DNA of 64,000 bases from Begonia masoniana. Taxonomy: Eukaryota; Streptophyta; Magnoliopsida; Cucurbitales; Begoniaceae. Where the stretch lies: the NCBI GenBank assembly GCA_022432975.1, contig CM039508.1, positions 22,956,542 through 23,020,541 of the forward strand, written 5' to 3'. Under the pieces are notes generated by a model. That model made no database searches. It worked only from the letters and a program-made list of their open reading frames with translations, and was not told the origin of the DNA. Every line of letters begins with the position of its first letter. Within the stretch, counting starts at the first letter, position 1. The translations under genes were made by a program, and so were the position numbers. Of the stretch, positions 45,441-58,075 are shown in pieces.

Positions 45441-46997
45441 TAGAGAGAATTGTTGAATAGGTTGAGATGAGAAAGATGAAGGTCTTGTTAGTTTTCGAGG
45501 TTTTTACGCATGGCAGAATTCACTATTATTCATAATAATAGTGACATGCGTTACCCTGTGACTTTAAAAATATTTTAAAATTATAAAAAAACATAAATTG
45601 AATCGTTAGTCTAAAATAAATTATTTTCAAGAAATATGTAATTTTTCAAAATGTAAACAATTTACATTGAGAAAAATTATTAGATTTAGATTGTGAAATA
45701 ATAAAAGAAGATACCTCTTGGAGCAACGCTTTTACTCAGATACTCCTGTCTGATCTTAACAGCTTTAACTCAGGATCATGCGTATTTCTCGAAAACTTTG
45801 AAACCGTCGAGTCTTCTCTGAAGATCTTTACACTTAAATTTCCTGACGTGTGGGCGTCCCTCTTATAAGAATAACACACTCCAATATTTTTGGAGAGACG
45901 TGTTCTCAACACATGAGACGTCTCTCTTCGATCTTAAAAAACGTTTTTATAAAATCGAATACAGAAAGGTCACACCTTTTTCTTTAGGGATTTGTTTTTC
46001 AGTTGTTCTTCGTTCTTCTCTGTCAAATCACATTTGACAATTTTATAGATCTGTTTTAAAATTAATTTTTAGATTTATTTTAATAAAAACTAATTTTTAA
46101 AAATAAATCGTATCTAATCAAATCTAATTTGATTAGCAGTTGATTTATCGAGTAAATCAAATTTATCGATTAATCATATAATCTAAAAACAGTTTTTAGA
46201 ATATATTTATGAAAACTACTTTTCAAGATAATCTCATCTTATGAGATTTTTTAGATCTACTTTTCAATAGTAAACAAACTATAAGTCAACTGTAGATCAA
46301 ATCTAATTTGTTTAGATTTTTCAGATCTACTTTTATTCAAATCTCAAAAATCTGATTTGATAGTTTGTTACATAACCACTTTAAATTTGAAGATCAAATC
46401 TCATATAAATAGATTCTTCAAATCTAATTCAAATCCCTTAAAAATATCTCATCTAATGAGATATTTTATTTTGAATTCAAAATATAAAAACTATTTATAT
46501 ATTTTGAATAACAATATATTCATTTGAGTGTTTATAAATGATTAATCATTTTTAATCATTTATATATTTATTCTTATAATATGAAAATTAAATAGTGATA
46601 TAAGATAACAGAGGGACTGATAGAACTATATTTCTAAGCTCCAATAATATTTGTTAATTAATATAAACTCTTTACATTAAATAACACAATTATTAACTCT
46701 AGAGTAATTCCACTAAATACCTAGAGTTGCACTCTTAGAACTATAAAGTATATTTACTCAAAGTAATGTCCATTGATATAGTCATTACATATGTATTAAT
46801 CCTCCACTAAGATTCGTAATAGAGCTAGGTATAATATCTGTTAACCTCTCATATTACATCTTTATCCTTGACTACCATTAGTTCTTGATTGAATAATTAA
46901 TTCATAACATTTATGAATTTGCACGCTAATTATTCAATCCCTGAACTAACAAACAATGGAATCTTGTATTATGGATTTCATTGTATCAATGTTAGCA
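45441..46997. other. AT-rich stretch, possibly decayed copia LTR
   Basis: No gene. With 49565-50134 it was continuous before LTR3 inserted. The far end, read on the minus strand, begins TGTTGGGAATAATGTGCCCA, a common copia LTR start, and the near end adjoins the copia gag fragment. One old LTR of roughly 2 kb is therefore possible, but I find no PBS or partner LTR. Confidence 0.35.
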
Positions 46998-47200
46998 TTC
47001 TCTGTAACACCCGACATTTTTCCGTGTAATTATTTCCCCGAATAATTAAACGGGATTACTCCGATATTAATGCAATGACTGTTTTAATAAAATTATCGAT
47101 GTGATTAATAAAATGAAGGGGATTCGTGAGACCGAATCGACTGACTAAATAATGTATTAGTTAAAAACCAATAGAATGGCAAATTGGAGAGAAATTAAGG

Positions 47201-47389
47201 TTGGTGGGAGATAGCCAGTGGATAACTGACACTTGGCAACTTGTTGAGGAAGCTAAGTTCTTCCTCCTACGAGAAATCTTCATTTCACTTCTTGGCTTCC
47301 TCTCTTTCTTCTCTCTATTCTTCTCTTCCACGCGACTGAAACAAGTTCCACACTTTGTTTCTCCTGCATTCTTCTATTTTCTTCAGTGA
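47201..47389 (+). other. Small reading frame near the 5' end of LTR3
   Basis: The 62-codon counterpart of 8062-8253, with the same MVGDSQW start and EEAKFFLLRE block and a diverged hydrophobic tail rich in Phe, Leu and Ser. The stop falls just before a GTAATA donor-like site. Confidence 0.3.
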
Positions 47390-48016
47390 AGGTAATATCC
47401 GTCGGTAGTTAACTAGTTTAACTACACTATTTACTGATTTTTGAGAGGTTTAGGATTATTGACCGTATAATCACGTTTTAGGTTCACAAACTACTGAAAC
47501 CGAGACGATCAAGAACATCAACCCCGCAGCAAACAGGTAAGTTCATATCCGTAGGTTAGCCCTTAAGGCCCTATATCTCGGAGGTACTGTTGGCTGGTTT
47601 CGGGTAGAAGGGTTAGAGTTAAGTTCTGTGGTTTCTGTTTAGGTTCCTGTTGTTTTATCTTCTCGTTCTCTGCTGTATTAACTGTAAGCACTGTAAATGT
47701 CCATGCATACACAATTTTCTGAAAGTTCATGCAAAACTATTTTCTGTACACGGTTTTGAAGTTAAGCAAGATAAAATCTGACTGAAATGTACTGATTAAG
47801 TGTGGGACGAGAACTGGCCCCCAGATCTGTTTATGTTCTGTTTTGTATCTCTGTTGTGTCTGTCGTGCACTTGCCAGTTCCCCTACAAGCCCCACTTATA
47901 CCCATCTGCCACTGAAACGTAATGAAATGTTTTGTCACTGTATTCTGAAAAACCGCATGCATAACATTCTGCATCACTGCATTTATAATATGTTCTTACT
48001 GAGTTTTAAACTCATA

Positions 48017-48070
48017 GGTGAACTCCCTGATGTAGGTACTGAACCCGAAAATGAGGACTTCGTGCCTTAG
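48017..48070 (+). other. Conserved short acidic reading frame (LTR3 copy)
   Basis: GELPDVGTEPENEDFVP then TAG, after CTCATAG. It is shorter than the LTR1 and LTR2 copies because of an earlier stop. Confidence 0.35.
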
Positions 48071-48854
48071 TCTGACGACTAGGTGGCTGGTGGCTCGAGC
48101 TCTTGGGGGTGGCTGCTGCAGTCAGACATACTTCTGTCCCGAGGTTTAAGTTTTCTTAAAGTGATGTACAAGTCTGTGAAACTTTACTGAGATTCTGCTG
48201 TTTTGTTTTTAAACATCAGCTGTCGTTCTGTGTTTGTTTTAAAAACTTCTGTTTTGGGAAATTCTGTAATTATATGTTAAGTTCTGTACTGTCTCTGAGA
48301 TTTTGAAACAATGTATAGATTCTGTGTCAATGTTTAAAACCGCTGTATTTGACAGTTAAGTTTATATCCTAAAGTATTCTGGAATTGTTTAGGACATTTT
48401 CTGTTAATCTGTGCATGGATGACCTCTGGTTTTAGGACTATCCATGTAGTCTGTTCCTTTGAATCTGTCAATTGTAAAGTATGTCCTACAACCTTGTTTA
48501 GAATCGGGTATTGAAGGTCTACAACTTTCATGCCTTCTGTTGTGCTGTATTTGACAGTTGGATTAAGTTCTGAAGTATTCTGAAATGGTTTGGAGTATTT
48601 TCTGTATCCTTAAGTTTCTGTTATATCTTCTGTTGTGCTCGAGAACCATGTTTTGATGTGGTTGAGAATCTGAGACTTTTGGGTCTTCTGTTTTATGCTC
48701 TCTGTCTGTTTGTTTTCCTGTCAAAAATTGTAAATTTTGCCTTTGAAACTATATCTACCGATTGATATTGTTCATATTTTGTCTTATTCATATCCACCGC
48801 CAAACAGTGTTTCTGTCTTAGGCTTTCTTCTGTCGATTATGATTAATGTCTGTA

Positions 48855-49200
48855 TCTTCCGGTTGACGTCATCCATCTTCCGGCTGACGTCATCATCCCA
48901 TCTGATTCCATCTGCCGCCTGCACCTTCCGACTGACGTCATTTCCTCTTCCGATGATGTCACTATAGCTTTTTCTTCTGTCGATTATGTAAATGCCCGTA
49001 TCTTCCGGTTGACGTCATCCATCATCCGGCTGACGTCATCACCTCATCCGATTTCATCTGCCGCCTGCATCTTCCGTCTGAAGTCATCTCCTCTTCCGAT
49101 GACGTCACCCATAGTTTACATTCTCCGAATTCCATCTGCTGCCTGTATCTTCCGCCTGACATCACCCATCTTCCGGCTGACGTCACCACCTCTTCCGCCC
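48855..49200. promoter_or_regulatory. Array of TGACGTCA palindromes in LTR3
   Basis: About seven perfect TGACGTCA octamers (near 48864, 48884, 48933, 49011, 49030, 49102 and 49179), with TGATGTCA variants, in CTTCCGG contexts. It matches the blocks in LTR1 and LTR2 in kind but not in exact spacing. Confidence 0.6.
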
Positions 49201-49564
49201 AGTTTTACTCAGTCTCTTCTGCTGAACACCGTTCGTCTTTTTTCTTATTATATCCACCGATTGCACTGTTTCATTTCTCCTTGCTTCCAATCTTCCTGCT
49301 CGCCTTCTGTCATTCATCCTGTAGTCTAGTTTTAACTGTTTTTTTTTCTCTGTTTTGATTTCAAATTCCGAGAATGTTTTCATTCTCTGCTAAGCTTTCA
49401 GGTTTTACTCTTAAAAGTTTAGTGTGTTTTCTGTTTGTTTCCTAAAGTTCTGTTCCCTGTTCAAAAAAAAAATGTAGTCCCTGTTTTCTGTTAACTGTCC
49501 CGGAGTGATGGCTTGGCTCTCGGGTCCTGCTGATCGGGATCCGGATTTGGGTCGTCACATTCTC

Positions 49565-50134
49565 AGCTACTCATTTAATTTATTCTCAAAATACAAGGTT
49601 TATGTAATGCAACTCATACAAAACTGTACCGAGTAAATCAAAGAATAAATTAAAATGAAATAGGAGTCTACTAAATACAATGAATTAAGATTATACATAT
49701 ACGACCATCATTATGATAAAATTAATTGTTCTTCATTTAACGGATATTATAAGAACAATATAATTTCATCTGGTCCAGTCATATATAATCATATTATATA
49801 AAATACAATCACTTTATGTCACTACATATATAGTTGGGATATAACTATACGTTCTCAAAGAAGTGAATTATATTTATGACTTTATTAATTTAAATATCTT
49901 ATACTTCAAATATAAGTCATGGACTATTGTGATTATTTTTTTTTTAAATTTAATCCCACATATATCAACGTATATGTAAATTTAAAATTGCATAAATAAT
50001 CAAGGATTTTTCTTTGAATTTATAAAGCATATCGAATAATGAAAACATAAAAATTAATCATAAAATTTATTTATTAATTATAGCAATAAAAATGTTCATA
50101 ACATTTGCTTGTTGGGCACATTATTCCCAACAGG
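49565..50134. other. AT-rich continuation of 45441-46997
   Basis: No gene. It ends at ATTATTCCCAACA, the inverse of a typical copia LTR start. Confidence 0.35.
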
Positions 50135-50530
50135 TCTTCCAAGCGATCTAAGATTTAGTGAAGCAATTGGCTTCAAGGGAGCTAATCTAAGTGGCAGAGT
50201 TCTGCTTATCCAGGCAAAATTAGTAGCTCGCTCAACAAAAAACTCTTCACCTACTCTAAGGTGGGTGTATCCCATCGACTAGTAATGGAAGTGACGAAAG
50301 AGTTCTGAGCCCACCAAACAGAAAGATTATCTAATCTTTGGTAGAGACAGTCTTCCCAATGTTTGTAAGAAAGTTTCAGATGGAGGTGATATTATGCATG
50401 CAGGACCAACAGATAAATCATCTTTAGATAGACCTTGGAGCTTACTCTCTAAGTCAGAAACACGAGCTTAAGAAGAAGATGACTAGATGCTCTCGAGATC
50501 ACTCCAAATCTCTGCAACTGCTGCCATATA
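50135..50530 (-). pseudogene. Possible remnant of an unidentified coding sequence
   Basis: On the minus strand, from ATGGCAGCAGTTGCAG near 50527, short stretches read like protein: VSDLESKLQGLSKDD, SETFLQTLGRLSLPKIR and, further on, EEFFVERATNFAWISRTLPL. They are separated by stops and frame changes. I cannot assign a family. The base composition is less AT-rich than the surroundings, which supports former coding. Confidence 0.3.
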
Positions 50531-50534
50531 GTAA

Positions 50535-53281
50535 AAAAAAAAAAAAAAAAGAATTAGCGACATCAGAGTTGTCCAGAAATTTTAGAGTGGAGTAGAGGAG
50601 CCATCAATAAAATTTCCAAGTTGTAGCTATCACAATGGTTATTAAATTTCTTAAGCTAAATATATTTTAGATGAGTTGCAATCATGCTCCATTTGGTTTT
50701 AACTTTAAATTTCAAAAGCTTTGTTTTAGGTTTTAGAGTGAACCAAAATAAATCGAACTCACGTGGTAAGTAAAAATTTTAGTTATTCATGTTTAATCTT
50801 GGAGGCAATAAAAGTCTAACATGTTATGAAGCAATTGAAATATTTGATGTTAAAATGTTACTCTTAATCGTTTCATTAATTTGTATTTTCGTAACTCATA
50901 AATGAAATGAATAACATTACGCTTAAAGTGTAGTTTTATATTATGACGAGTTATTGGCGTGTCCTTATTAATTAGTCCCTCAAATATCATTTATTACAAA
51001 CACTTCACAAAATATTGGGCGAATTTGAAAATAAGAATAATAATTTGTTTTATTAGGCGTTATTTAATTAGATAAAAGTAGGTATGAGAAATAATTAGTA
51101 AAGTCAACATCATAATAAAGTATGTTGACGTCAGATGCGCGTGGTAACTATTTGTCGTGTAGCGGGAGGATTCGTAGCCCACATTTTTCTCCCATAATTG
51201 CTCCTTTTAATTTTCCACCGGATATTGCTGACATGGCAGCTTGTTATTGGATACAATACAAGTCATTTAAATATTAATATTAACAGTTTTTTTTTTTTTT
51301 TTAAATTTGATCAATATTATAATAACAGCCTATATATGCCCTATAATTTATTAATTATAATAATTAAAATTACATATCATCTCATATAAACGAAGTTAAT
51401 ATAATTAAATATAATGATTACTGAGTTAGATGGAGAATTAAATCTATAATAAACTCAACGATTCTAATAAATTAAATAATATAAATTGTGTCAGAACAAC
51501 CACTTTTTTTCTTTCTTGTGGTTCTTCATCGTTTGATTTTGGAGATCAAAGACATTTATTTACGGCTCTTAAACATTATGGCAAATCTCTTAAGAAGGAC
51601 ATAACATTTATTAGAGATTATTAAACAGAATTAATTACAATAAATTTTGAAGCGTGACATTTATCTTTGAAAATATTGGAGAGGTATGAGTTTCTATAAT
51701 AGTAATCAGTATAACTCAACCTTATGTTTCTAACATGTTATGTGTTAAAAGAGTCTCTAAATCAGTGTAGCCAATGAATTTTATATCAAGGCAAAAACAT
51801 CTAAGATTACAATAAATTTTCAGACTTAATTTCTTATTTGCATCTTCACAGTTTCTATTTTTTAAATGATTCTCCGATATCTTTTTATTATTAAATTAAC
51901 GAAAAAAAAGTTACGTGACAAACTTTCCATCTATGTCAGTCAAAATACGTGGTTGGAATACATTGCTTTTTGTCTCGTGTTGCTTTTAAACTAAACTTAA
52001 GAACAACTAAATTGAACTTACCTATTTTACTCCAATTAAAAATTTTAGTTAACATGAATGCCTAAAAAATAACTGTGTATTTTTTGCAATAAATTTTCAC
52101 AAAAATATGTTAGTCTACTTAAAATAAATAACATGAAACTATGATGATTGTAACGAGAAAAAATAAAATGAAATTGCAACAACTCATAAACGACAAGATT
52201 CGAAACATATTTTACCATATACTAAGTCAGGGAAATTTACCCAGAATAAAAAAAGTTGGCATTTTAGTTGATGAAATCGTAGTTGAAATGTTCCAATATT
52301 TTCTTCTCTAAGAATTAAAAAATATCAATTTATAAGAAGTGATTTCTAGCGTCATTATTTATATTTTTATATTTTACGGTTGAAGTAATTTTAAATTTAT
52401 AGAATTAACAAGAACACAAAACAAGTTAAGTACATTTAAATTCAAAAGGGAACACTTGAAAGAAGAGGTTCTTTGGAGGAAAATGACAGAAACAAAAAAG
52501 AAAGTTGAGGAGTTCTCTGTCTCTCATTCTCCTCTTCTTATGCAACCATTTGTCTCTTGCACGTTTTACACGCATAGACAACACTGCATCTTTCATTTTC
52601 AACCGAAAGCTTATTCAACTTAGGTTATAATATAGACAATATTTTAACAACTATATTACTAATTTGTACTTGTTTATTTTTATACTCATAATCTTTTTCC
52701 GTGTCTAAGTTATCATGAAGTATGATTTGCCAAAATGTGTTTATATAATTTTACTTAAACAACGTCGGGTGTAATAGATTCTCTGTTTCTAAAAGCCTTC
52801 TCCTTAACAACAACAACGCACAGTCTCCATTCAGATGATAGATGTCCAAAGTGAGACGATAAAAAAAAATGCTAATGAAATGAGGACATTAGACATTTTA
52901 TAAATTCTTTTGTAATGTCTATTTTGTCCTTCACAAAATAGAGTAATTACATCATTGTCTTTACTCGTTAGCTTTATGAATCTGACTCATATCGTCCTAT
53001 ATATTTTAAACCTAATCATTATTAAACTATTTTTAATAAACTTACATATTGATAACCATAATGTATCACATGTAATACACGGAGCTCCAAAGATATGATA
53101 GATTATATCTAAAAAACTCTCACTTTGATCACACGTGACCTGATTATTTTACATTGCAATTTTAGTCTCAGGACAGCAAAACATTGTTACCTTTAAATTG
53201 TGTGTACAAACAATCTCATCCATAGACCTTATCAATATTAAGATCAACAACTTTCCTCACAATAACCATAATTAATCTATC
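50535..53281. other. Long gene-free AT-rich stretch
   Basis: Contains poly-A and poly-T runs (50533-50551; 51287-51302), but no frame, repeat array or element end that I can support. Confidence 0.45.
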
Positions 53282-53289
53282 CATAATCA

Positions 53290-53787
53290 TAGGGGTGGGA
53301 CAAGTTCGAGTCGAATGAGGAAACCTAACCAAGTTGATAATTTAGATTCGATTCGGTTTAATTTTGATTTTTGAAAAACTGATTTACACCCGAATCGAGC
53401 AAAATCGAAGTTCTATGTTCAATTCTTGGTTCCTTTTTTCAAAAGCTGGTCGGATCGAACTGAACCGAACCGATATTAAGCATTATATCCATTTATATAT
53501 TATTTTAATTTTAAAAAATTAGAAAAAATCGAACTAAACCGATTAAAATCGGCCAAACGGAGGACAAATCAACTACTAAAGCCCATCCCAAAATCGAAAC
53601 CTAACAAAAAAATATTCGAAACTGACCAAACCAAAATCGAACCGAGCAAAACCAAAAAAATCAATTTGGCTTTGGTTCAGTTCTAAAACCCCATCGGTTT
53701 GGTTTGTAAGTCAAAGATTTTAAACTGAACCGAAAGGTTGGGTTTCAATTAGGGGTGAAATTGAACTGAGTCGAATAGTCCCACCTA
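53290..53787. mobile_element. hAT-like MITE, 498 bp
   Basis: It starts TAGGGGTGGGA and ends with the inverse-like TCCCACCTA. The 8-bp flanks CATAATCA (53282-53289) and CATAGTCA (53788-53795) differ at one base. The interior is rich in GAACCGAACC-type words. No coding capacity. Confidence 0.7.
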
Positions 53788-53795
53788 CATAGTCA

Positions 53796-54543
53796 TATAT
53801 CAATATAATCAAATTACATAAATCAAATATAGATATGTAATATACAAATTACATGTAATGTGGTCAAATTATGTCTATTTCAATGTAAACCATAAACTTT
53901 ATTTAGCGATAAATCACTTATTACAAAAATCTATGACGTGAATTTAAATTCCATTAAACATATCTGTAACGACTCTAAAAGCATTTTTTTTCCCCAATTT
54001 GAAAGCCTAAGATTTTCTCTAAATCGATTTGCAAATTGAGTTAAATTGGATCGTTATAAAACTCTAATTTTCTTAATTCAAAATTCTTGAAAATAATAGA
54101 AATTATTTATTAAGCGGAAGTTTTGAAAACAACTATAAATAAATATTTAGGAAAATTTAATACTAAACGAACATTAGATAAAACCTCATTTAATAGAAAT
54201 AATAACGTAGTTAATTGAAAAATCCAGCAGCTGATGAAATAAATTACCCAAACTAAAATTAAATGCAATTAAATATGAAATATCCTTTTGAAAAGAAATT
54301 AAATCATAACTATTAATTATTATTCAGAACCAACAACAACATCCTTTTCTGTATACTCACCCACCTCTGAAAAATTCTCGATCAATGTCAGTTCATCTTC
54401 ATATAAAAATTCACCTACATTACAAAATTAATGCGTAAGATAAACTTAGTATGTGAAAACACGTGCATGTGATTTTAATTGCATACATTACCAAATTCTA
54501 TACTTTAAAAAGTTACATACTTAATGAAACTCATTTTCCAACC
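53796..54543. other. Gene-free stretch before gypsy2
   Basis: AT-rich. TGTAACGACTC near 53969 resembles an LTR start, but no matching end or duplication is found. Confidence 0.4.
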
Positions 54544-55186
54544 CATCATCTTTTTTTCATCTAATGGCTCACATTTAATCTTGTAAACCTAGCTACCCCC
54601 CAAACTCTATTTAAGCAATACTCTAGGCCATTGTATGGGTCTTTTGCCAAACTTAATACAATTAAGGTATTTCATTTAGACTGGTGTCTAGAGAAAGTCT
54701 TCTTCCAAGGGTTGGTGCCATTGGAAATCCCACCAAGGGTTGGTGCCCACGGTAAGTATCGATTTGCTTAAACCGATTGGAGAGAACCTCCATTGCTTCC
54801 AAGCGTGTGGTGGCTTGAAAGCTTTTAATCCTTACTCTATTCCAAGTCACCTTTGTGCTGGAATCATAAGAGAAGGTCACACCATTTCCAAAGACCGGTC
54901 TTCTTCCTTGGAAGAAGCATTAGCCGAGAGGTAACTCAATACCTCTATCGGCCAGTTTAGGGTTTTATCATTTTTCTTTATTTTCTTCACAGAACACTAT
55001 TATCACTTTGCACGTACTTCATCTTCCATCTCTTAGCTTCATTTTGTCTGAAGAAATCGTTTCATTTCGAGCACTTTAACCTTTTCATTTCTGGTCATAC
55101 ATTTTATTGCTCTCGGGTTAGTCGACCAGTGAGCAACCCTTACTCTTTGGGTGATAACTCACTCATTTTCTGGTCTTTACCCATCA
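54544..55186 (+). repeat. gypsy2 5' LTR
   Basis: Starts within CATCATCTTTTTTTCATC and ends TTTACCCATCA. It is collinear with the 3' LTR without net indels (offset 5399 bases throughout). Confidence 0.92.
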
Positions 55187-55189
55187 TTT

Positions 55190-55201
55190 TGGTATCAAAG
55201 C
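55190..55201 (+). other. gypsy2 primer-binding site
   Basis: TGGTATCAAAGC, three bases after the 5' LTR, is the same PBS variant as in gypsy1. Confidence 0.85.
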
Positions 55202-56528
55202 GTAGCTAACATCCGTGGGAACATTTTGGTACCTTTTATTTGTGCACTTATTTATAAATTTTTAGCTGCATTTTTTTTTGAAGTTAAGATACATTCTGCT
55301 GCTAACAAAATCAGTTTTCCAGATTTGTGTATAAAACCCTCTCGGGTTTAGCCGCTTTAGGTAGTGAATTTCTTTTTATTTTTTGCATTTCTTTACTTAA
55401 TATTTTTCTATTATTATTGTCTAACATATCATGAGAGTCGATTAAAAGTTAAAGTCATTTTTCCTTTCCATTGTCTTGCTGTGATTATACCCTGTTCTGT
55501 TTTTATTACACCAGAAAATTTCTGGTTGTTAAAATCTGAAAACAAGTGCATTGTGTTGCTGTTTTTATATAGCTTTGTTAGTTTTAAATCTTGCTACATT
55601 TATATAATCTTATTTATGCTATGTTCTGAAGATTTAAAGGGTGGAAGTATCTATTAAAGTTGCTGCATTGGTTTTTTAAAATCTGGTTTTTGTTGAATCG
55701 ACAAAACAAAATCTGCTTTGTTTAAAAGACCAGAATTCTAATAGCTTGTAGTTGCTGTTTTCCCTTTTGTTTTGTGGTATTTAATATTATTACATTGTGT
55801 TATCCTATCTAGATTTTGTTTGGAAGATTTAAGGGTAAAAATCGTGCTTAAAATTGCTGCCTTTACATGCTTATAAAAGAGTTTACAAGGTGTTTGATGA
55901 AATGACTTGCCAAAAATAGTTTAATAAAACCTTAAAATTTTTTCTAATCAATTGCTATTTATTTGTCACGAATTTGTTAAGTTGTTGTTCATTGAAGATT
56001 TAAATGACAAATCATGCTTTAAAGTAATCAACTTGAGGTTTAAACATGATAGTAAATGAGCATGCAATTGGAAATTCAAAACTGTTTTTTTTAGATAGTG
56101 TAACTAGATTGGTAATTGTGGGTTCAAAATTCTCTAATTAGTTGATACCTTAATTAACAAATTTGTCATGATTTTATTCACTATGTATTTGAGGATTAAA
56201 TAGAGCATTAAATCAATTAACTTGGACGTAAAACTATTGTGAAAAGTAGCATGCAAATCGATTAAAAAAATCACAAGAAAACTGTTTTTTTTCTAAGCAC
56301 CCATCAACTAAGTTTGAAAATTGTTTGTGAAATTACTTCATCTAGTTTTATTAACAAATTGCCTAGTTTTCAAGCTATTTTCAACTAGTTTACTTTCTGA
56401 ATTGTACATTGTCTTAGTTGATTTTTTTTTCTTTTTTTAGAAAGTCAAAAAAAAAAAAGAAATATCCTATCCCAAAACTTAGTTTAAGTGCACACTTAAC
56501 TAATATTTTTTTTAAGGCTTAGGATATA
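55202..56528 (+). other. gypsy2 untranslated leader
   Basis: About 1.3 kb of T-rich DNA between the PBS and the gag start, with no coding likeness. Confidence 0.7.
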
Positions 56529-58075
56529 ATGCAAACAAGAAGTGGAGCTTTAAGGGAACAAAATAGGGGCAAGGAAACCTCAAACCCACATCCCATGGCT
56601 CTTACTCAACTAGAGGGTGAGTCGGGTATCCAAGGACAAATTAATGAGATAAATGAAACCCTTATTACCCTAAGCCAACAAATTCAAAACATGAATTTGA
56701 GATTCGAGGAATCAATTAGGAACAACAATCGAAGAGAATCCCCCCATAACTCCCCACAACGACGACGAGACCTAGAGTCCCCTCGAACTAGAAGATACGA
56801 AGAATCTCCTCAAAGGCGAAGAAACAAAGAATCTCCTCAGAGGAAAAGATATGATGAATCCATGAGATTACGGAGGGACGAAGCATCTCCCCAAGGGAGA
56901 AGAAATGTGGAATCCCCTATACGAAGGAGGAATGAAAGAAGTAGGAGATACGAAGATTCACCTCGAAGGAGGAGGGATGAAGAATATCCACGAGGGAGAC
57001 AAAGAGAGCAACCGAGGAGGAGGCATCGCTGCCGAGAATCATTGGTCGACATTTATTGGGGTGACGAGGATAACAAAGATTATACCCCAACACTACGAAG
57101 GGATAATGATGAGCTCAAAAATGCCAAAATTACAATTCTCCCATTTAATGGAGCAAGCGATGGGAGCGCATTCCTCGATTGGGCTGATAAAGTCGAGAAA
57201 ATATTCGATTACTACGACTATTCGGAGAGAACGAAAGTAAAGCTCGTATCGGCTGAATTGACGGGTTACGCTGCCCTTTGGTGGGCCAACCTAAAGAACC
57301 AAAGAGCACAAATGAGAGACGAACCAATCGCAACCTGGCGGACTATGAAGGCACACATGGCAAGAAGATTTGTGTCAAGCCATTACCATCAAGAAATCTT
57401 CCTACAAATGCAAAACCTCCGACAAGGAAGTCAAACCGTGGATGATACCTCATGGAGTTTGAAACTCTAAAGATCCGAGGAGGTATGGATGAACCGAAGG
57501 ACCATGTAATAGCAAGGTTTATACGTGGATTGAACCGTGAGATTGGAGACTTAGTCAAAATGCAAGCCTTAGATTCAATGGAAAGAGTTGCTCAAATGGC
57601 CACCACCATCGAAAGGCAACTAAAGAGGAAGAAGAAGGCTATTTTTCCCATTAAATTCACTCCTCAAACCTCTAAAAACCACGAGTTTACTACAAAGACC
57701 TAAGACAAGAAGCCATTTAATCGTAATTGGCCTCCAAGAGACTCTATTAGTAAACATAATGTGGACAATATCAACAAACCAAAACCTCGTGACATGAAAT
57801 GTTTCAAGTGTCTTGGAATGGGTCACTTTCAAGCTCATTGCCCAAACCTACGTACTATGGTAGTTCGAGATGGCATCATGGAGGAATTGGAAAGCGAGGT
57901 TGATGACGGAGAAGTCGAAAAGAGTGAAGTCAATGAAGTAGAAGTAGTAGAGAGCGAAGACGATGAGATGATTCATGCGCCTGAAGGAACTCTATTAATG
58001 GTTGTTCAACGAACCCTTATATCAAAGAACACTAGCGAAGCATGTCAACGAGAAAACTTACTTCACACCTGATGC
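56529..58075 (+). pseudogene. gypsy2 gag with Arg/Ser/Glu-rich repeat and zinc knuckle, broken
   Basis: The start MQTRSGALREQ is followed by a coiled segment and then about 100 residues of imperfect RRxESPxRRR-type repeats (about residues 70-175), much longer than the equivalent in gypsy1. The conserved gag domain follows (ILPFNGASDGSAFLDWADKV, SAELTGYAALWW, QEIFLQMQNLRQGS). A one-base frameshift near 57446 shifts the rest ([17 protein letters not shown]) to another frame. Stops occur at 57701-57703 and 58070-58072. A CCHC knuckle, CFKCLGMGHFQAHC, is encoded at 57799-57840. Gag should assemble the particle; whether this copy makes a usable protein is doubtful. Confidence 0.87.

Larger units (their letters stand above)
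47003..49559 (+). mobile_element. LTR3: 2557-bp solo LTR of the TGTAACACC family
   Basis: It begins TGTAACACCCGACATTTT, ends GGGTCGTCACA and is flanked by exact TTCTC duplications (46998-47002 and 49560-49564). It is collinear with LTR2, including the small frame, GTAAGT donor-like site (about 47538), TTAAGGCCCTATATCTCGGAGG motif, acidic frame and TGACGTCA array. No internal region is present. Confidence 0.88.
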
